A stretch of DNA of 64,000 nt from assembly GCF_900110875.1 (NCBI RefSeq), contig NZ_FOFM01000004.1, positions 1-64,000 of the forward strand, in the 5' to 3' direction. The first letter of the stretch is position 1. The number at the start of each line of letters is the position of its first letter. A program made the position numbers and the translations under genes. Below the pieces are notes generated by a model that searched no databases, had not been told where the DNA came from, and was given only the letters and a program-made list of their open reading frames with translations. Of this stretch, positions 8,287-16,192 are shown piece after piece. The stretch comes from Pseudovibrio axinellae. Its GTDB lineage: Bacteria; Pseudomonadota; Alphaproteobacteria; Rhizobiales; Stappiaceae.

Positions 8287-9075
8287 ATGCCGCTGAAATC
8301 AGCATCACGACTTGCAACGCTATGGTTGATCCTTGCGTTTCCACTTCTCAGTATCGGCGCTGCCCGCGCTGAAACCAGCACTGACCCAAGTACCCAACCA
8401 ACAGTTTTCAAAGAGTGTCCGGTGTCACAGGGTGCCCCCAACACTTTTGCTCTGTGTGCGACCGCCAAATGCTGGACCGTCGATACCGTGGCCTATTGCA
8501 AATGCGATGTGATGAAGGAACCGAGCATTTCTCTGCCGTTTCATTATAAAGAAGATGGAGAGGAAAAGGACGTTTGTGATCTGCTGAAAGCAGGCATTGA
8601 TAATGGTTTCACGGTAAGCACGTATGCCACACCGCGCCAGATGGAAACCGACTATGATCCCGACGCAGAGAGCCTGGGATCTCCCATGGCGACCTATAGC
8701 TGCCCCAACAGCGAAGATACGCCCGCCGGCTACTCTGCCCAATGTGATGGTGGCTTCTGTTTTAACAGCACTCAGGGGAAGAAATTCCCGGGTATTGGAG
8801 CGGTTAAGGAAGATGAGATCATCTGTTCCTGTCCCGCAGTACCCAGTCCCTCTGCAGGCTTTCAGATAGCAGGACCTTGGTTATGTGCGCCGGGCGAGCG
8901 CAATTCTGATGGGACGTGCTGCGATAAGTCGTTCCATGATAAGCTTTGTTCGGTCAAAACTGTCAATTCCACTGGTACTGAGCTTATGGTTGGCGCACCT
9001 TTAGGAGTAGCCAAGCTGCTTTCGAAAAAACTGGATGGTAAGGCTCCAAGCATCAACCGCTGTGTATTTAAATAA
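8287..9075 (+). CDS. Secreted cysteine-rich protein with internal duplication, unknown function
   Basis: Residues 1-29 form a signal peptide ending in AARA, so the mature protein should be periplasmic or secreted. It contains 16 cysteines in 262 residues, an even number that suits disulfides. Two units share a cysteine pattern: the first begins at CPVSQG and ends at YCKCD, the second begins at CPNSED and ends at ICSCPA. Each has an inner C-x4-C pair followed by a closing C-x-C. A cysteine-rich tail (TCCDKS, LCSVK, NRCVF) follows. AAGGAG precedes the ATG by seven bases. I do not recognise the family. Confidence 0.75.
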   Translation: MPLKSASRLATLWLILAFPLLSIGAARAETSTDPSTQPTVFKECPVSQGAPNTFALCATAKCWTVDTVAYCKCDVMKEPSISLPFHYKEDGEEKDVCDLLKAGIDNGFTVSTYATPRQMETDYDPDAESLGSPMATYSCPNSEDTPAGYSAQCDGGFCFNSTQGKKFPGIGAVKEDEIICSCPAVPSPSAGFQIAGPWLCAPGERNSDGTCCDKSFHDKLCSVKTVNSTGTELMVGAPLGVAKLLSKKLDGKAPSINRCVFK

Positions 9076-9137
9076 ACCACAGCGCATCAGGCAGGAATAT
9101 ATACGATCCAGAGCAAGTCTGGCTCTGGAATGAAGAC

Positions 9138-9170
9138 ATCTCAACCTGCCGATAATTGGCAGGTTGAGAT
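9138..9170 (+). terminator. Perfect 13-bp stem-loop after the cysteine-rich gene
   Basis: ATCTCAACCTGCC (9138-9150) and GGCAGGTTGAGAT (9158-9170) pair perfectly around a seven-base loop. The T-tail is only TT before AAA, so it is a weak intrinsic terminator. A smaller CCAGAG/CTCTGG pair lies just before it. Confidence 0.55.
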
Positions 9171-9435
9171 TTAAACCGTCCAAACATCACCCGCATTTAT
9201 CACGCTCCAGGCAATACACTTCCTTCTGCATGCACCAGAAATTTAAGCTTGATCAACTTTTAGTGGAACTGTGTTTCAGTTTGTGCATGAGCGTTTTGTG
9301 TTTGCTACAACGTTAGGCTGGTAGAGCGTGTGTGGTGAGGGGGTGGTCTTTGCCGGTGTTTGGAAAAGATTTTGCCTTGCTTTGAGGCGGAGATGTTATA
9401 GTGGGGACCTGGTTTAATTATATGAGCGAAAGCTG

Positions 9436-10002
9436 ATGCCTCAATTTGATAGTCTGTTTCCGCTTCAAAAGGGGCGGGTGCATGAAGCGTGTGGTGCTTC
9501 GGCCCATTCGTTTGCAGCTATGGCATGTGGCCAGGCTGGAGGCAAAATCTTGTGGCTGCAAGCGGGCTGGCAAGCTGAGCAGGTGAACCCTAGTGGCCTT
9601 GCCCAGTTTATGGATCCCAAATGCCTTTTGCTGGCGCGCCCTGATGACCAGAAGAGCTTGCTGGCTTGTGCTGAAGACGGGCTGCGATCTGGTGCCCTTA
9701 GTTTTGTTGTGGTTGAGAGTTTACAGCCTTTGGACCTGACGGCAGGGCGGCGCTTGCAACTGGCTGCAGAAGAAGGCCAAAGCACTGGTATTATGTTGAT
9801 ACCGGACGGGATGGGCAGCAATGCAACACAGACCCGCTGGTGCTGCTCCCCTATGTTTCATGGTGTCGATGAACAGGAGAAAAACTTGACTCTTCAGCTG
9901 TGGGAGTTAATTAAGAACAAAAGAGGAACATTGTGTAGTTGGGAAGTGTGCTGGGATGCAAAGGCGCATCGTGTCATTGTGGTTTCCGAGGTTGGCGAGT
10001 GA
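9436..10002 (+). CDS. imuA: ImuA-like translesion synthesis accessory protein
   Basis: A RecA/SulA-like small protein that opens the ImuA-ImuB-DnaE2 cassette. The N-terminal GRVHEACG is characteristic of alphaproteobacterial ImuA, and the length (188) fits. ImuA is thought to link the mutasome to RecA (family knowledge). The imuB start lies 47 bases inside this gene, so translation is coupled. The start has only a weak ribosome-binding site. No canonical alphaproteobacterial SOS box was found upstream by eye. Confidence 0.85.
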   Translation: MPQFDSLFPLQKGRVHEACGASAHSFAAMACGQAGGKILWLQAGWQAEQVNPSGLAQFMDPKCLLLARPDDQKSLLACAEDGLRSGALSFVVVESLQPLDLTAGRRLQLAAEEGQSTGIMLIPDGMGSNATQTRWCCSPMFHGVDEQEKNLTLQLWELIKNKRGTLCSWEVCWDAKAHRVIVVSEVGE

Positions 10003-11428
10003 CCGCATTTTGCGCGCTCAGCCGACAGAGGCTCCTTTTGCGGTTACGCATCATGAGAAGAACAGTGAACGTCTTTATTGCGTGAACAGCTTTGCCAGGC
10101 AGCAAGGCCTTGTGGAGGGCATGGGGCTTTGTGATGCCAAAGTGCTGTGCCCGGAACTGCGCACACAGGCTGCGGACTTGCTTGCAGACCAGCGGTTTTT
10201 GCAAATGCTTTTGCGCTGGTCCAACCGATACTGCCCATGGGTTGGAGCTGATGGAGCAGATGGTTTGATGCTGGATGTGACTGGTTCGACCCATTTGTTT
10301 GGCGGCGAAGCAGAGATGCTCTTTGACCTTCATGAGCGTTTGGCACAATTTGGTTTGACCGTGTTCTCCGGGTTGGCAGCGACAAAAGGGGCGGCATGGG
10401 CCGTGTCGCATTATAGCAAGGGCGTTGTTGCTGAGGGTGGTTTGAAAGCTGCTCTTAGTTCGATGCCTGTGCAAGCCCTGCGGCTGGATGAAGCGACCTG
10501 TATTACGCTACAGCGCCTTGGCTTGCGCAGTATTGGGGATGTGCTGGCAACACCGCGCGCAACGCTTGGCAGACGCTTTGGGCTCGAGCTGCTTCGACAT
10601 GTGGATCAGGCCTTTGGTGACCAGGCTGAGCAGATCAACCCGCAGGCTCCAGAGGTCTACTATGCAGTGCGGCTGACATTTCCTGACCCTATTGGCTTTT
10701 TTGATGATGTGATGGCAGGGCTTAAGCGTTTGCTAGAGCACCTATGCCTGAAGCTTAAAAAGCACGAGCAGGGGATGCGCAGTTTACGTTTGACATGCCA
10801 AAGGGTTGATCAGGTCAGTGCGCAGGCTGAATTGCGACTGGCCCGCCCAATGCACGATAGTGCGCGTATCCTGCCGCTTTTTGAGCGCAGCGTGGGGGAG
10901 ATTGATGCCGGATATGGTATCGACCAGTTGCGGCTGGAAGCGTTTGACTTAGAGCCACTGCCTTTGCAACAGGTTGAGGTGAGCACAACGCCAAAACCAT
11001 CAGGTGATGCACTTAATGATCTCATTACCCGTTTGGGCAGCCGGATTGGGTTGGACAAAATTGTTCGCTTTTTGCCAGCAGACAGCCATGTGCCTGAACG
11101 TAGTTTTGTTGTTGCGCCTGCTGCGTACTGTGAGGCTGAAGGTGAGTGGAGAGAGGGGCTTGTGCGCCCTTTGCGGTTGTTTGCGCCAGAGCCTGTGCTG
11201 GGCAAGGATAAAATGCCACCCAAAACGTTTTGCTGGAGAGGAATGCGGCTTGCTCTTGGGCGAGCCACTGGCCCTGAGCGAATTGCACCAGAGTGGTGGT
11301 TGGATGATCCAAACTGGCGTTCTGGCCTAAGAGATTACTGGCGGGTGGAGACCCGGCAGGGGCGGCGTTTGTGGATGTTTTTTACGCCGCAAAGCCCGGC
11401 CTGGTTTGTGCAAGGAGAGTTTGCATGA
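9956..11428 (+). CDS. imuB: ImuB, catalytically inactive Y-family polymerase homologue
   Basis: The 490-residue protein has a Y-family polymerase fold but lacks the acidic catalytic residues. The N terminus reads IVSLWFPRLASDR, where active DinB proteins have a metal-binding Asp cluster, and the second motif reads DGLMLDVTGSTHLFGG without the usual DE. ImuB serves as a hub that bridges the beta clamp, ImuA and DnaE2 at lesions. It overlaps imuA at its start and dnaE2 at its end by ATGA. Confidence 0.92.
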   Translation: MQRRIVSLWFPRLASDRILRAQPTEAPFAVTHHEKNSERLYCVNSFARQQGLVEGMGLCDAKVLCPELRTQAADLLADQRFLQMLLRWSNRYCPWVGADGADGLMLDVTGSTHLFGGEAEMLFDLHERLAQFGLTVFSGLAATKGAAWAVSHYSKGVVAEGGLKAALSSMPVQALRLDEATCITLQRLGLRSIGDVLATPRATLGRRFGLELLRHVDQAFGDQAEQINPQAPEVYYAVRLTFPDPIGFFDDVMAGLKRLLEHLCLKLKKHEQGMRSLRLTCQRVDQVSAQAELRLARPMHDSARILPLFERSVGEIDAGYGIDQLRLEAFDLEPLPLQQVEVSTTPKPSGDALNDLITRLGSRIGLDKIVRFLPADSHVPERSFVVAPAAYCEAEGEWREGLVRPLRLFAPEPVLGKDKMPPKTFCWRGMRLALGRATGPERIAPEWWLDDPNWRSGLRDYWRVETRQGRRLWMFFTPQSPAWFVQGEFA

Positions 11429-14400
11429 GCTACGCCGAATTGTGTGTGACCTCTAATTTTACATTTTTGACAGGAGCTTCGCACCCTGAAGAGCTGGTTA
11501 TGCGTGCTGCAACCTTTGGCCTGCAGGCGATTGCAATTACGGACCGCAACTCGCTGGCAGGTGTGGTGCGTGCGTATGCTGCGTTAAAAGAGCTGAAATA
11601 TAAACGAGACAAAGCGCTGCCTATTCGCTCCAGTACCCGTCTTGACCCAAGCAGTAGACAACCCGTTCATGAAGGTAATGAAGAGGAGATCAGCGCACCG
11701 GTGCTTGTTTTGCCACGGTTGCTAGTTGGGTGCAGGCTGGTCTTTGAAGACAGCCCCGTCCACTGGGTCGCCCTTGCGCAAGACCGTCCTGCTTATGCAC
11801 GCTTGTCCCGCTTGCTGACACAGGGCAAGCGGCGCACGGAGAAAGGCCAGTGCCAGCTGTTTTTTAATGACCTTCTTGAAAGTGCCAGTGGTATCGTGCT
11901 GATCGCTTTGCCTCAGAGTGATTTGGCAGGTGAGGAGGTTGCAGACCATATCAGCCAGGCGTCCAAGGCTTATCCCGGACATGTTTTTTTGGGAGCTGCG
12001 CCCAGGTATGATGGTCAGGATCAGGCCTATTTTGAACGCTGTTCCAAGCTGGCCTTGAGGCTTGCAACCCCGATGGTAGCAGTGGGCGATGTGCTTATGC
12101 ACCATGGCAAGCGAAGGCAGCTGGCTGATGTGCTGACCTGCATCCGGGAGGGCGTTACCATCGACCAAATTGGACGCCGGGCTTTGCCCAATGCTGAGCG
12201 ACGATTGAAAGCCCCCTTAGAGATGGCGCGGCTTTTCCGGGACTACCCTGCTGCGATCAAACGGACCATGGAAATCGCCAATCGCTGCATGTTTTGCTTG
12301 AGTGAACTTTCCTATGAATACCCGGAGGAAGGGCGCGGCACGGAAACAGCTCAAGACAGACTGAAACGATTGACCCATGAAGGGGTACAGCGACGCTACC
12401 CTAGTGGGGAGAGCGAACGTGTGCGGCTGCTGGTTGAAAAAGAGCTTGCTCTGGTAGCAAAGCTTGGTTTTGCCGCTTATTTCCTCACAGTCTATGACAT
12501 TGTCATGTTCGCCCGTTCTCAAAACATTTTGTGTCAGGGGCGCGGGTCTGCGGCGAACTCGATCATTTGCTATGCGCTTGGTATTACAGATGTTGCTCCT
12601 GAAACGATTTCGATGGTGTTTGAGCGTTTTGTCTCAGAACATCGCGGCGAGCCGCCAGATATTGACGTGGATTTTGAGCATGAACGGCGCGAAGAAGTAA
12701 TTCAGCACATCTATGAGAAGTATGGCAGGCACCGGGCTGGCTTATGCGCGACGGTTATTCATTTCCGCTCCCGCGCTGCTATTGGTGAAGTTGGTAAGGT
12801 CATGGGGCTTTCGCAGGACCTGCTGGCGAACCTTTCCGGCTCTATGTGGGGCTCGTCCAACACTGGTGTTCAAGAGACGAGGCTGAAGGAACTTGGGCTG
12901 GATGGCAATGAACGCCGCCTTGCTCAGACCATCCATTTGATTCAGGAGATTATCGGCTTCCCGCGCCACCTTTCTCAACATGTGGGCGGTTTTATTATCA
13001 CCAAGGGGCGGCTGGATGAACTGTGCCCTATTGAGAATGCGGCGATGGAAGACCGGACTACGATTGAATGGGACAAGGATGATATCGACACGCTTGGTAT
13101 TTTGAAAGTGGATGTGCTCAGCCTTGGCATGTTGACCTGTATTCGCAAGTGCTTTGCTATGATTGCAGAAAAGAACGGGCCACAGCTGACTATCGATTCC
13201 GTACCGCAAGATGATGAAGCCACCTATGACATGCTTTGTAAGGCAGATGCGCTGGGGGTGTTTCAGGTTGAAAGCCGCGCACAGATGAACTTTTTGCCAC
13301 GCATGCGGCCACGCGTTTTTTATGACTTGGTGATTGAGGTGGCAATTGTTCGCCCTGGTCCTATTCAGGGGGGGATGGTGCACCCCTATATCAAACGGCG
13401 TCAGGGTAAGGAGCGGGTCGATTTTCCTTCTGCTGAGCTGGAAGGGGTGTTGGGCAAAACGCTTGGTGTGCCGCTCTTTCAGGAACAGGCGATGCGTATT
13501 GCTGAAGTTGCAGCTGGTTTTACGCCAGAAGAAGCTGACCGGTTACGACGTTCGCTGGCGACGTTTAAGCGTATGGGGACGATCAGCTCATTTAAGAGCC
13601 GCTTTATCAATGGAATGTTGTCACGTGGATATACTCTGGACTTTGCCGAGCGGTGCTTCGCGCAGATTGAAGGGTTTGGCAACTACGGCTTTCCCGAGAG
13701 CCATGCGGCGGCTTTTGCCATGTTGGCTTATGTTTCTGCTTATCTGAAATGCCATCATCCAGCAGCTTTTGCTTGTGCTTTGCTCAACTCACAGCCCATG
13801 GGGTTTTATGCGCCTGCGCAAATTGTGAGGGATGTGCGCGAGCATGATGTGGAGGTACGCCCGATCTGTGTGAACCGCAGCCACTGGGATAATACGCTAG
13901 AACGGCGCAGTGATGGAGAACTTGCCATTCAGCTTGGTTTTCGCCAGATCAAGGGCTTCAAGGAGGAGGATGCTCTTTGGATTATTGCTGCGCGTGGAAA
14001 TGGCTATCCTGACCCACAAAGCATCTGGCAACGTGCCAGTATCATGCCTGCTGTTTTGGAGAGGCTGGCAGAAGCGGATGCTTTTACAAGTATGGGGCTT
14101 AACCGGCGGGATGCACTGTGGCAGGTGAAAGCCATTAAAGGGACGCAGCCGCTGCCGTTGTTTAATGATCCCATTGATGGTGAAGTTATTCCAGAGCCGC
14201 AGGTGAGCTTGCCGAGTATGCATTTAGGGGAAGAGCTGGTTGAGGATTATCTTTCCACCCGGCTTTCCTTACGGGCGCATCCAATGGAGTTGTTGCGCCC
14301 TGATATTGGCGGGCTTACTGCACATGCGCAGCTGAGTACTGCGCCGCTGAAGCGGACCAGTGTTTGCGGTGTTGTGATCACCCGGCAGCGGCCTGGCACT

Positions 14401-14751
14401 GCTTCTGGGGTTATTTTTCTGACGCTGGAAGATGAAACCGGGGTTTGCAATGTGGTGGTCTGGCCGAAGATTTATAAAAAATTTCGCCGGACAGTGATTT
14501 CCGGGCGGCTGCTTTATGTGTGTGGGTATTTGCAGCGAGAAGGGGTGGTGGTTCACTTGATTGCACAGGAGATCAAGGATTACTCGCAGAAGCTGTCTGC
14601 GTTGGGTCATCCGCTTGATGAGGTGATTGGTGAGACTTTACCAGCTGCTGATGATGCTCCGCGCCGTCCTGCTTTGCCTCGCGCTGTAACGCGGGCACGT
14701 CACCCACGCGAGCAAGCAAAGAAACTCTTCCCAAGCCGTGATTTTCACTAG
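11425..14751 (+). CDS. dnaE2: Error-prone DNA polymerase III alpha subunit DnaE2 (ImuC)
   Basis: A 1108-residue C-family polymerase. It begins with a PHP domain (YAELCVTSNFTFLTGASHPE), continues with the palm containing PDIDVDFEHERR (two catalytic aspartates; GRGSAANS lies just before), and ends with an OB-fold (GVVITRQRPGT). It performs mutagenic bypass of damaged DNA together with ImuB. The ATG at 11425 overlaps the imuB stop and has AAGGAG upstream; a longer frame from 11371 would run into imuB. Length is normal for DnaE2 and shorter than replicative DnaE1. Confidence 0.95.
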   Translation: MSYAELCVTSNFTFLTGASHPEELVMRAATFGLQAIAITDRNSLAGVVRAYAALKELKYKRDKALPIRSSTRLDPSSRQPVHEGNEEEISAPVLVLPRLLVGCRLVFEDSPVHWVALAQDRPAYARLSRLLTQGKRRTEKGQCQLFFNDLLESASGIVLIALPQSDLAGEEVADHISQASKAYPGHVFLGAAPRYDGQDQAYFERCSKLALRLATPMVAVGDVLMHHGKRRQLADVLTCIREGVTIDQIGRRALPNAERRLKAPLEMARLFRDYPAAIKRTMEIANRCMFCLSELSYEYPEEGRGTETAQDRLKRLTHEGVQRRYPSGESERVRLLVEKELALVAKLGFAAYFLTVYDIVMFARSQNILCQGRGSAANSIICYALGITDVAPETISMVFERFVSEHRGEPPDIDVDFEHERREEVIQHIYEKYGRHRAGLCATVIHFRSRAAIGEVGKVMGLSQDLLANLSGSMWGSSNTGVQETRLKELGLDGNERRLAQTIHLIQEIIGFPRHLSQHVGGFIITKGRLDELCPIENAAMEDRTTIEWDKDDIDTLGILKVDVLSLGMLTCIRKCFAMIAEKNGPQLTIDSVPQDDEATYDMLCKADALGVFQVESRAQMNFLPRMRPRVFYDLVIEVAIVRPGPIQGGMVHPYIKRRQGKERVDFPSAELEGVLGKTLGVPLFQEQAMRIAEVAAGFTPEEADRLRRSLATFKRMGTISSFKSRFINGMLSRGYTLDFAERCFAQIEGFGNYGFPESHAAAFAMLAYVSAYLKCHHPAAFACALLNSQPMGFYAPAQIVRDVREHDVEVRPICVNRSHWDNTLERRSDGELAIQLGFRQIKGFKEEDALWIIAARGNGYPDPQSIWQRASIMPAVLERLAEADAFTSMGLNRRDALWQVKAIKGTQPLPLFNDPIDGEVIPEPQVSLPSMHLGEELVEDYLSTRLSLRAHPMELLRPDIGGLTAHAQLSTAPLKRTSVCGVVITRQRPGTASGVIFLTLEDETGVCNVVVWPKIYKKFRRTVISGRLLYVCGYLQREGVVVHLIAQEIKDYSQKLSALGHPLDEVIGETLPAADDAPRRPALPRAVTRARHPREQAKKLFPSRDFH

Positions 14752-14780
14752 TTGGGATTGGCAAGGCACCTTGGGCTGCG

Positions 14781-14816
14781 CGCCACCTTTGTGGCGGTGC
14801 TGAATGTGGCATTCAG
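14781..14816. terminator. Two adjacent hairpins between convergent genes
   Basis: CGCCAC-CTTT-GTGGCG (14781-14796) and CTGAATG-TGG-CATTCAG (14800-14816) are perfect short stems between the 3' ends of dnaE2 and the HlyD-like gene. No T-run follows, so the termination role is inferred from position. Confidence 0.4.
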
Positions 14817-14823
14817 TGTAATG

Positions 14824-15969
14824 CTATTGAAGGAGAAGGGGGGCTGGCGGTGCGTCTGGTGTTTCACTACTCGACGCCGTTCCAGTTAGCACAAGGACGG
14901 AGACTGTGGTTCCTACCCGCAGTTGTACGTCCTTCGGCATTTCCATGATTTTCACACGCACTGGGATACGCTGGGCCAAGCGGATCCACTCAAAGGTGGG
15001 GCTGATATTGGGAAGCAGATCAGAGCCTGTGCTTCCATCTGATTGAGAAATACCCCAGCCGATGCTCTCCACTTGCCCAAGAACGACTTCGTGTGGGTAC
15101 GCCATGAGCGTCATAACCACTTTATCGCCGATCTTGATCCGCCGGATTTTGGTTTCTGGAAAGTAGGCGTCGATCCAGAAACTGGAGGAATCCACCAGCG
15201 CAAGGGCGGGCTCGTTTTCAACGGTCTGGCTGCCTAAACGCAGATTTAAGTTTGTGACGAAGCCTGTCACAGGGGCAGCGACCTGCGTGAAGGCAAGGTT
15301 TAGTTCGGCTGTACGCAAGGCTGCTCGTGCAGAGCGTAACTGGGCGTTTTCCTCTCCCTTTGCTCCAAGAGTTGCCACGACCTGAGCAAGAGAGGCCTGA
15401 GCTTCTACAAGAGCGGCTTTTGACTGCGCCAGACCGGCTTCTGCCTGCTCGGCACTTGCCAGAGCGACAATGTAACTCTTTTCGATTTGATCGAAGGTGC
15501 GCTGTGTGACGAAGCCGTCTTTCAATAGCTTTCTGTTTCTTTCCAGATTTGCCTTGATGTTCCTGAGTGTTGCAAGGGAGGAGCGCACCTCTGAATTGGC
15601 TTGTTCAACGCTGGAGCGGTACTGGGAGACATTAGCCACCGCTGCTTCTCGTTCTTTTTCAAGGGCGTTGAGTTGATCAATTGTCTGATCAAGATCAGCC
15701 TTTTTTTGGGTGTAGGTGGCTTTAAATGTTCGGGGGTCTATTTGAAAGAGCAGTTGCCCGGCAGACACCGCCTGGTTGTCGAGGATTGGCAGGTCTACAA
15801 TCGGACCGGAAACACGGGTGGCGATCTGAATGACGTTGGCGCGTACCTGACCATCGCGTGTCCATGGGTTTTGTAAGTACGCGTAGAACTTGAAAACAAA
15901 GGCCAAAATAGCCAGACCGATAATCGTGCCCGTAATCGCCAGTTTATAGCTACGTTTTAGTGCTTTCAT
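14824..15969 (-). CDS. HlyD/EmrA-type membrane fusion protein (AaeA-like)
   Basis: Periplasmic adaptor of an efflux pump. One N-terminal membrane anchor (about residues 10-30) precedes the first half of a biotinyl-lipoyl domain (NPWTRDGQVRANVIQIATRV). A long alanine-rich coiled coil follows (about 80-215), then the second lipoyl half and a beta-barrel (FTQVAAPVTGFVTNL, FPETKIRRIKIGD). Its ATG overlaps the stop of the DUF1656 gene by four bases, and the FUSC gene lies upstream, the arrangement of aaeXAB-type exporters for aromatic acids. The substrate is inferred only. Confidence 0.88.
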   Translation of the reverse strand: MKALKRSYKLAITGTIIGLAILAFVFKFYAYLQNPWTRDGQVRANVIQIATRVSGPIVDLPILDNQAVSAGQLLFQIDPRTFKATYTQKKADLDQTIDQLNALEKEREAAVANVSQYRSSVEQANSEVRSSLATLRNIKANLERNRKLLKDGFVTQRTFDQIEKSYIVALASAEQAEAGLAQSKAALVEAQASLAQVVATLGAKGEENAQLRSARAALRTAELNLAFTQVAAPVTGFVTNLNLRLGSQTVENEPALALVDSSSFWIDAYFPETKIRRIKIGDKVVMTLMAYPHEVVLGQVESIGWGISQSDGSTGSDLLPNISPTFEWIRLAQRIPVRVKIMEMPKDVQLRVGTTVSVLVLTGTASSSETPDAPPAPLLLQ

Positions 15970-16178
15970 ATCGGGATGATCCAGTTTCCAAGTAAAGTCG
16001 TGTAGATGACGGCTAAAGCTATGAAGACGCCGGGTGGGTACACAAGAAACCTTGAAAGCCGGTACCTGTTTAATAAGCGCGATGTGAGCCAGCTGAGGAA
16101 CAGGCCTAAAAACGAAGCAATCAAGAGGGGCGGGAAATAAACGCTACCTATGGCCCATTCACTTGGGTATCCACTCAT
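15966..16178 (-). CDS. DUF1656 small membrane protein (AaeX-like)
   Basis: A 70-residue protein with two hydrophobic segments and the family's typical YFPPLL and RYRLSRFLVYPPGVFIAL sequences (hydrophobic pair at about 14-33 and 46-66). DUF1656 members sit between FUSC-type permeases and HlyD-type adaptors. It lies 14 bases after the FUSC gene and overlaps the adaptor start by ATGA. AAGGAG is placed ten bases before the ATG. Its function is unknown beyond this association. Confidence 0.85.
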   Translation of the reverse strand: MSGYPSEWAIGSVYFPPLLIASFLGLFLSWLTSRLLNRYRLSRFLVYPPGVFIALAVIYTTLLGNWIIPI

Positions 16179-16192
16179 TGATCCATGCTCCT

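Noticed and set aside
9254-9280. Possible LexA box before imuA (GAAC at 9266 with a CAAC 12 bases upstream)
   Set aside because: The second half-site does not match and the spacing is not N7 on either side.
14781-14816. Hairpins after dnaE2 considered as an attachment site or repeat element
   Set aside because: They are short, lie between convergent genes and have no second copy visible in the window.
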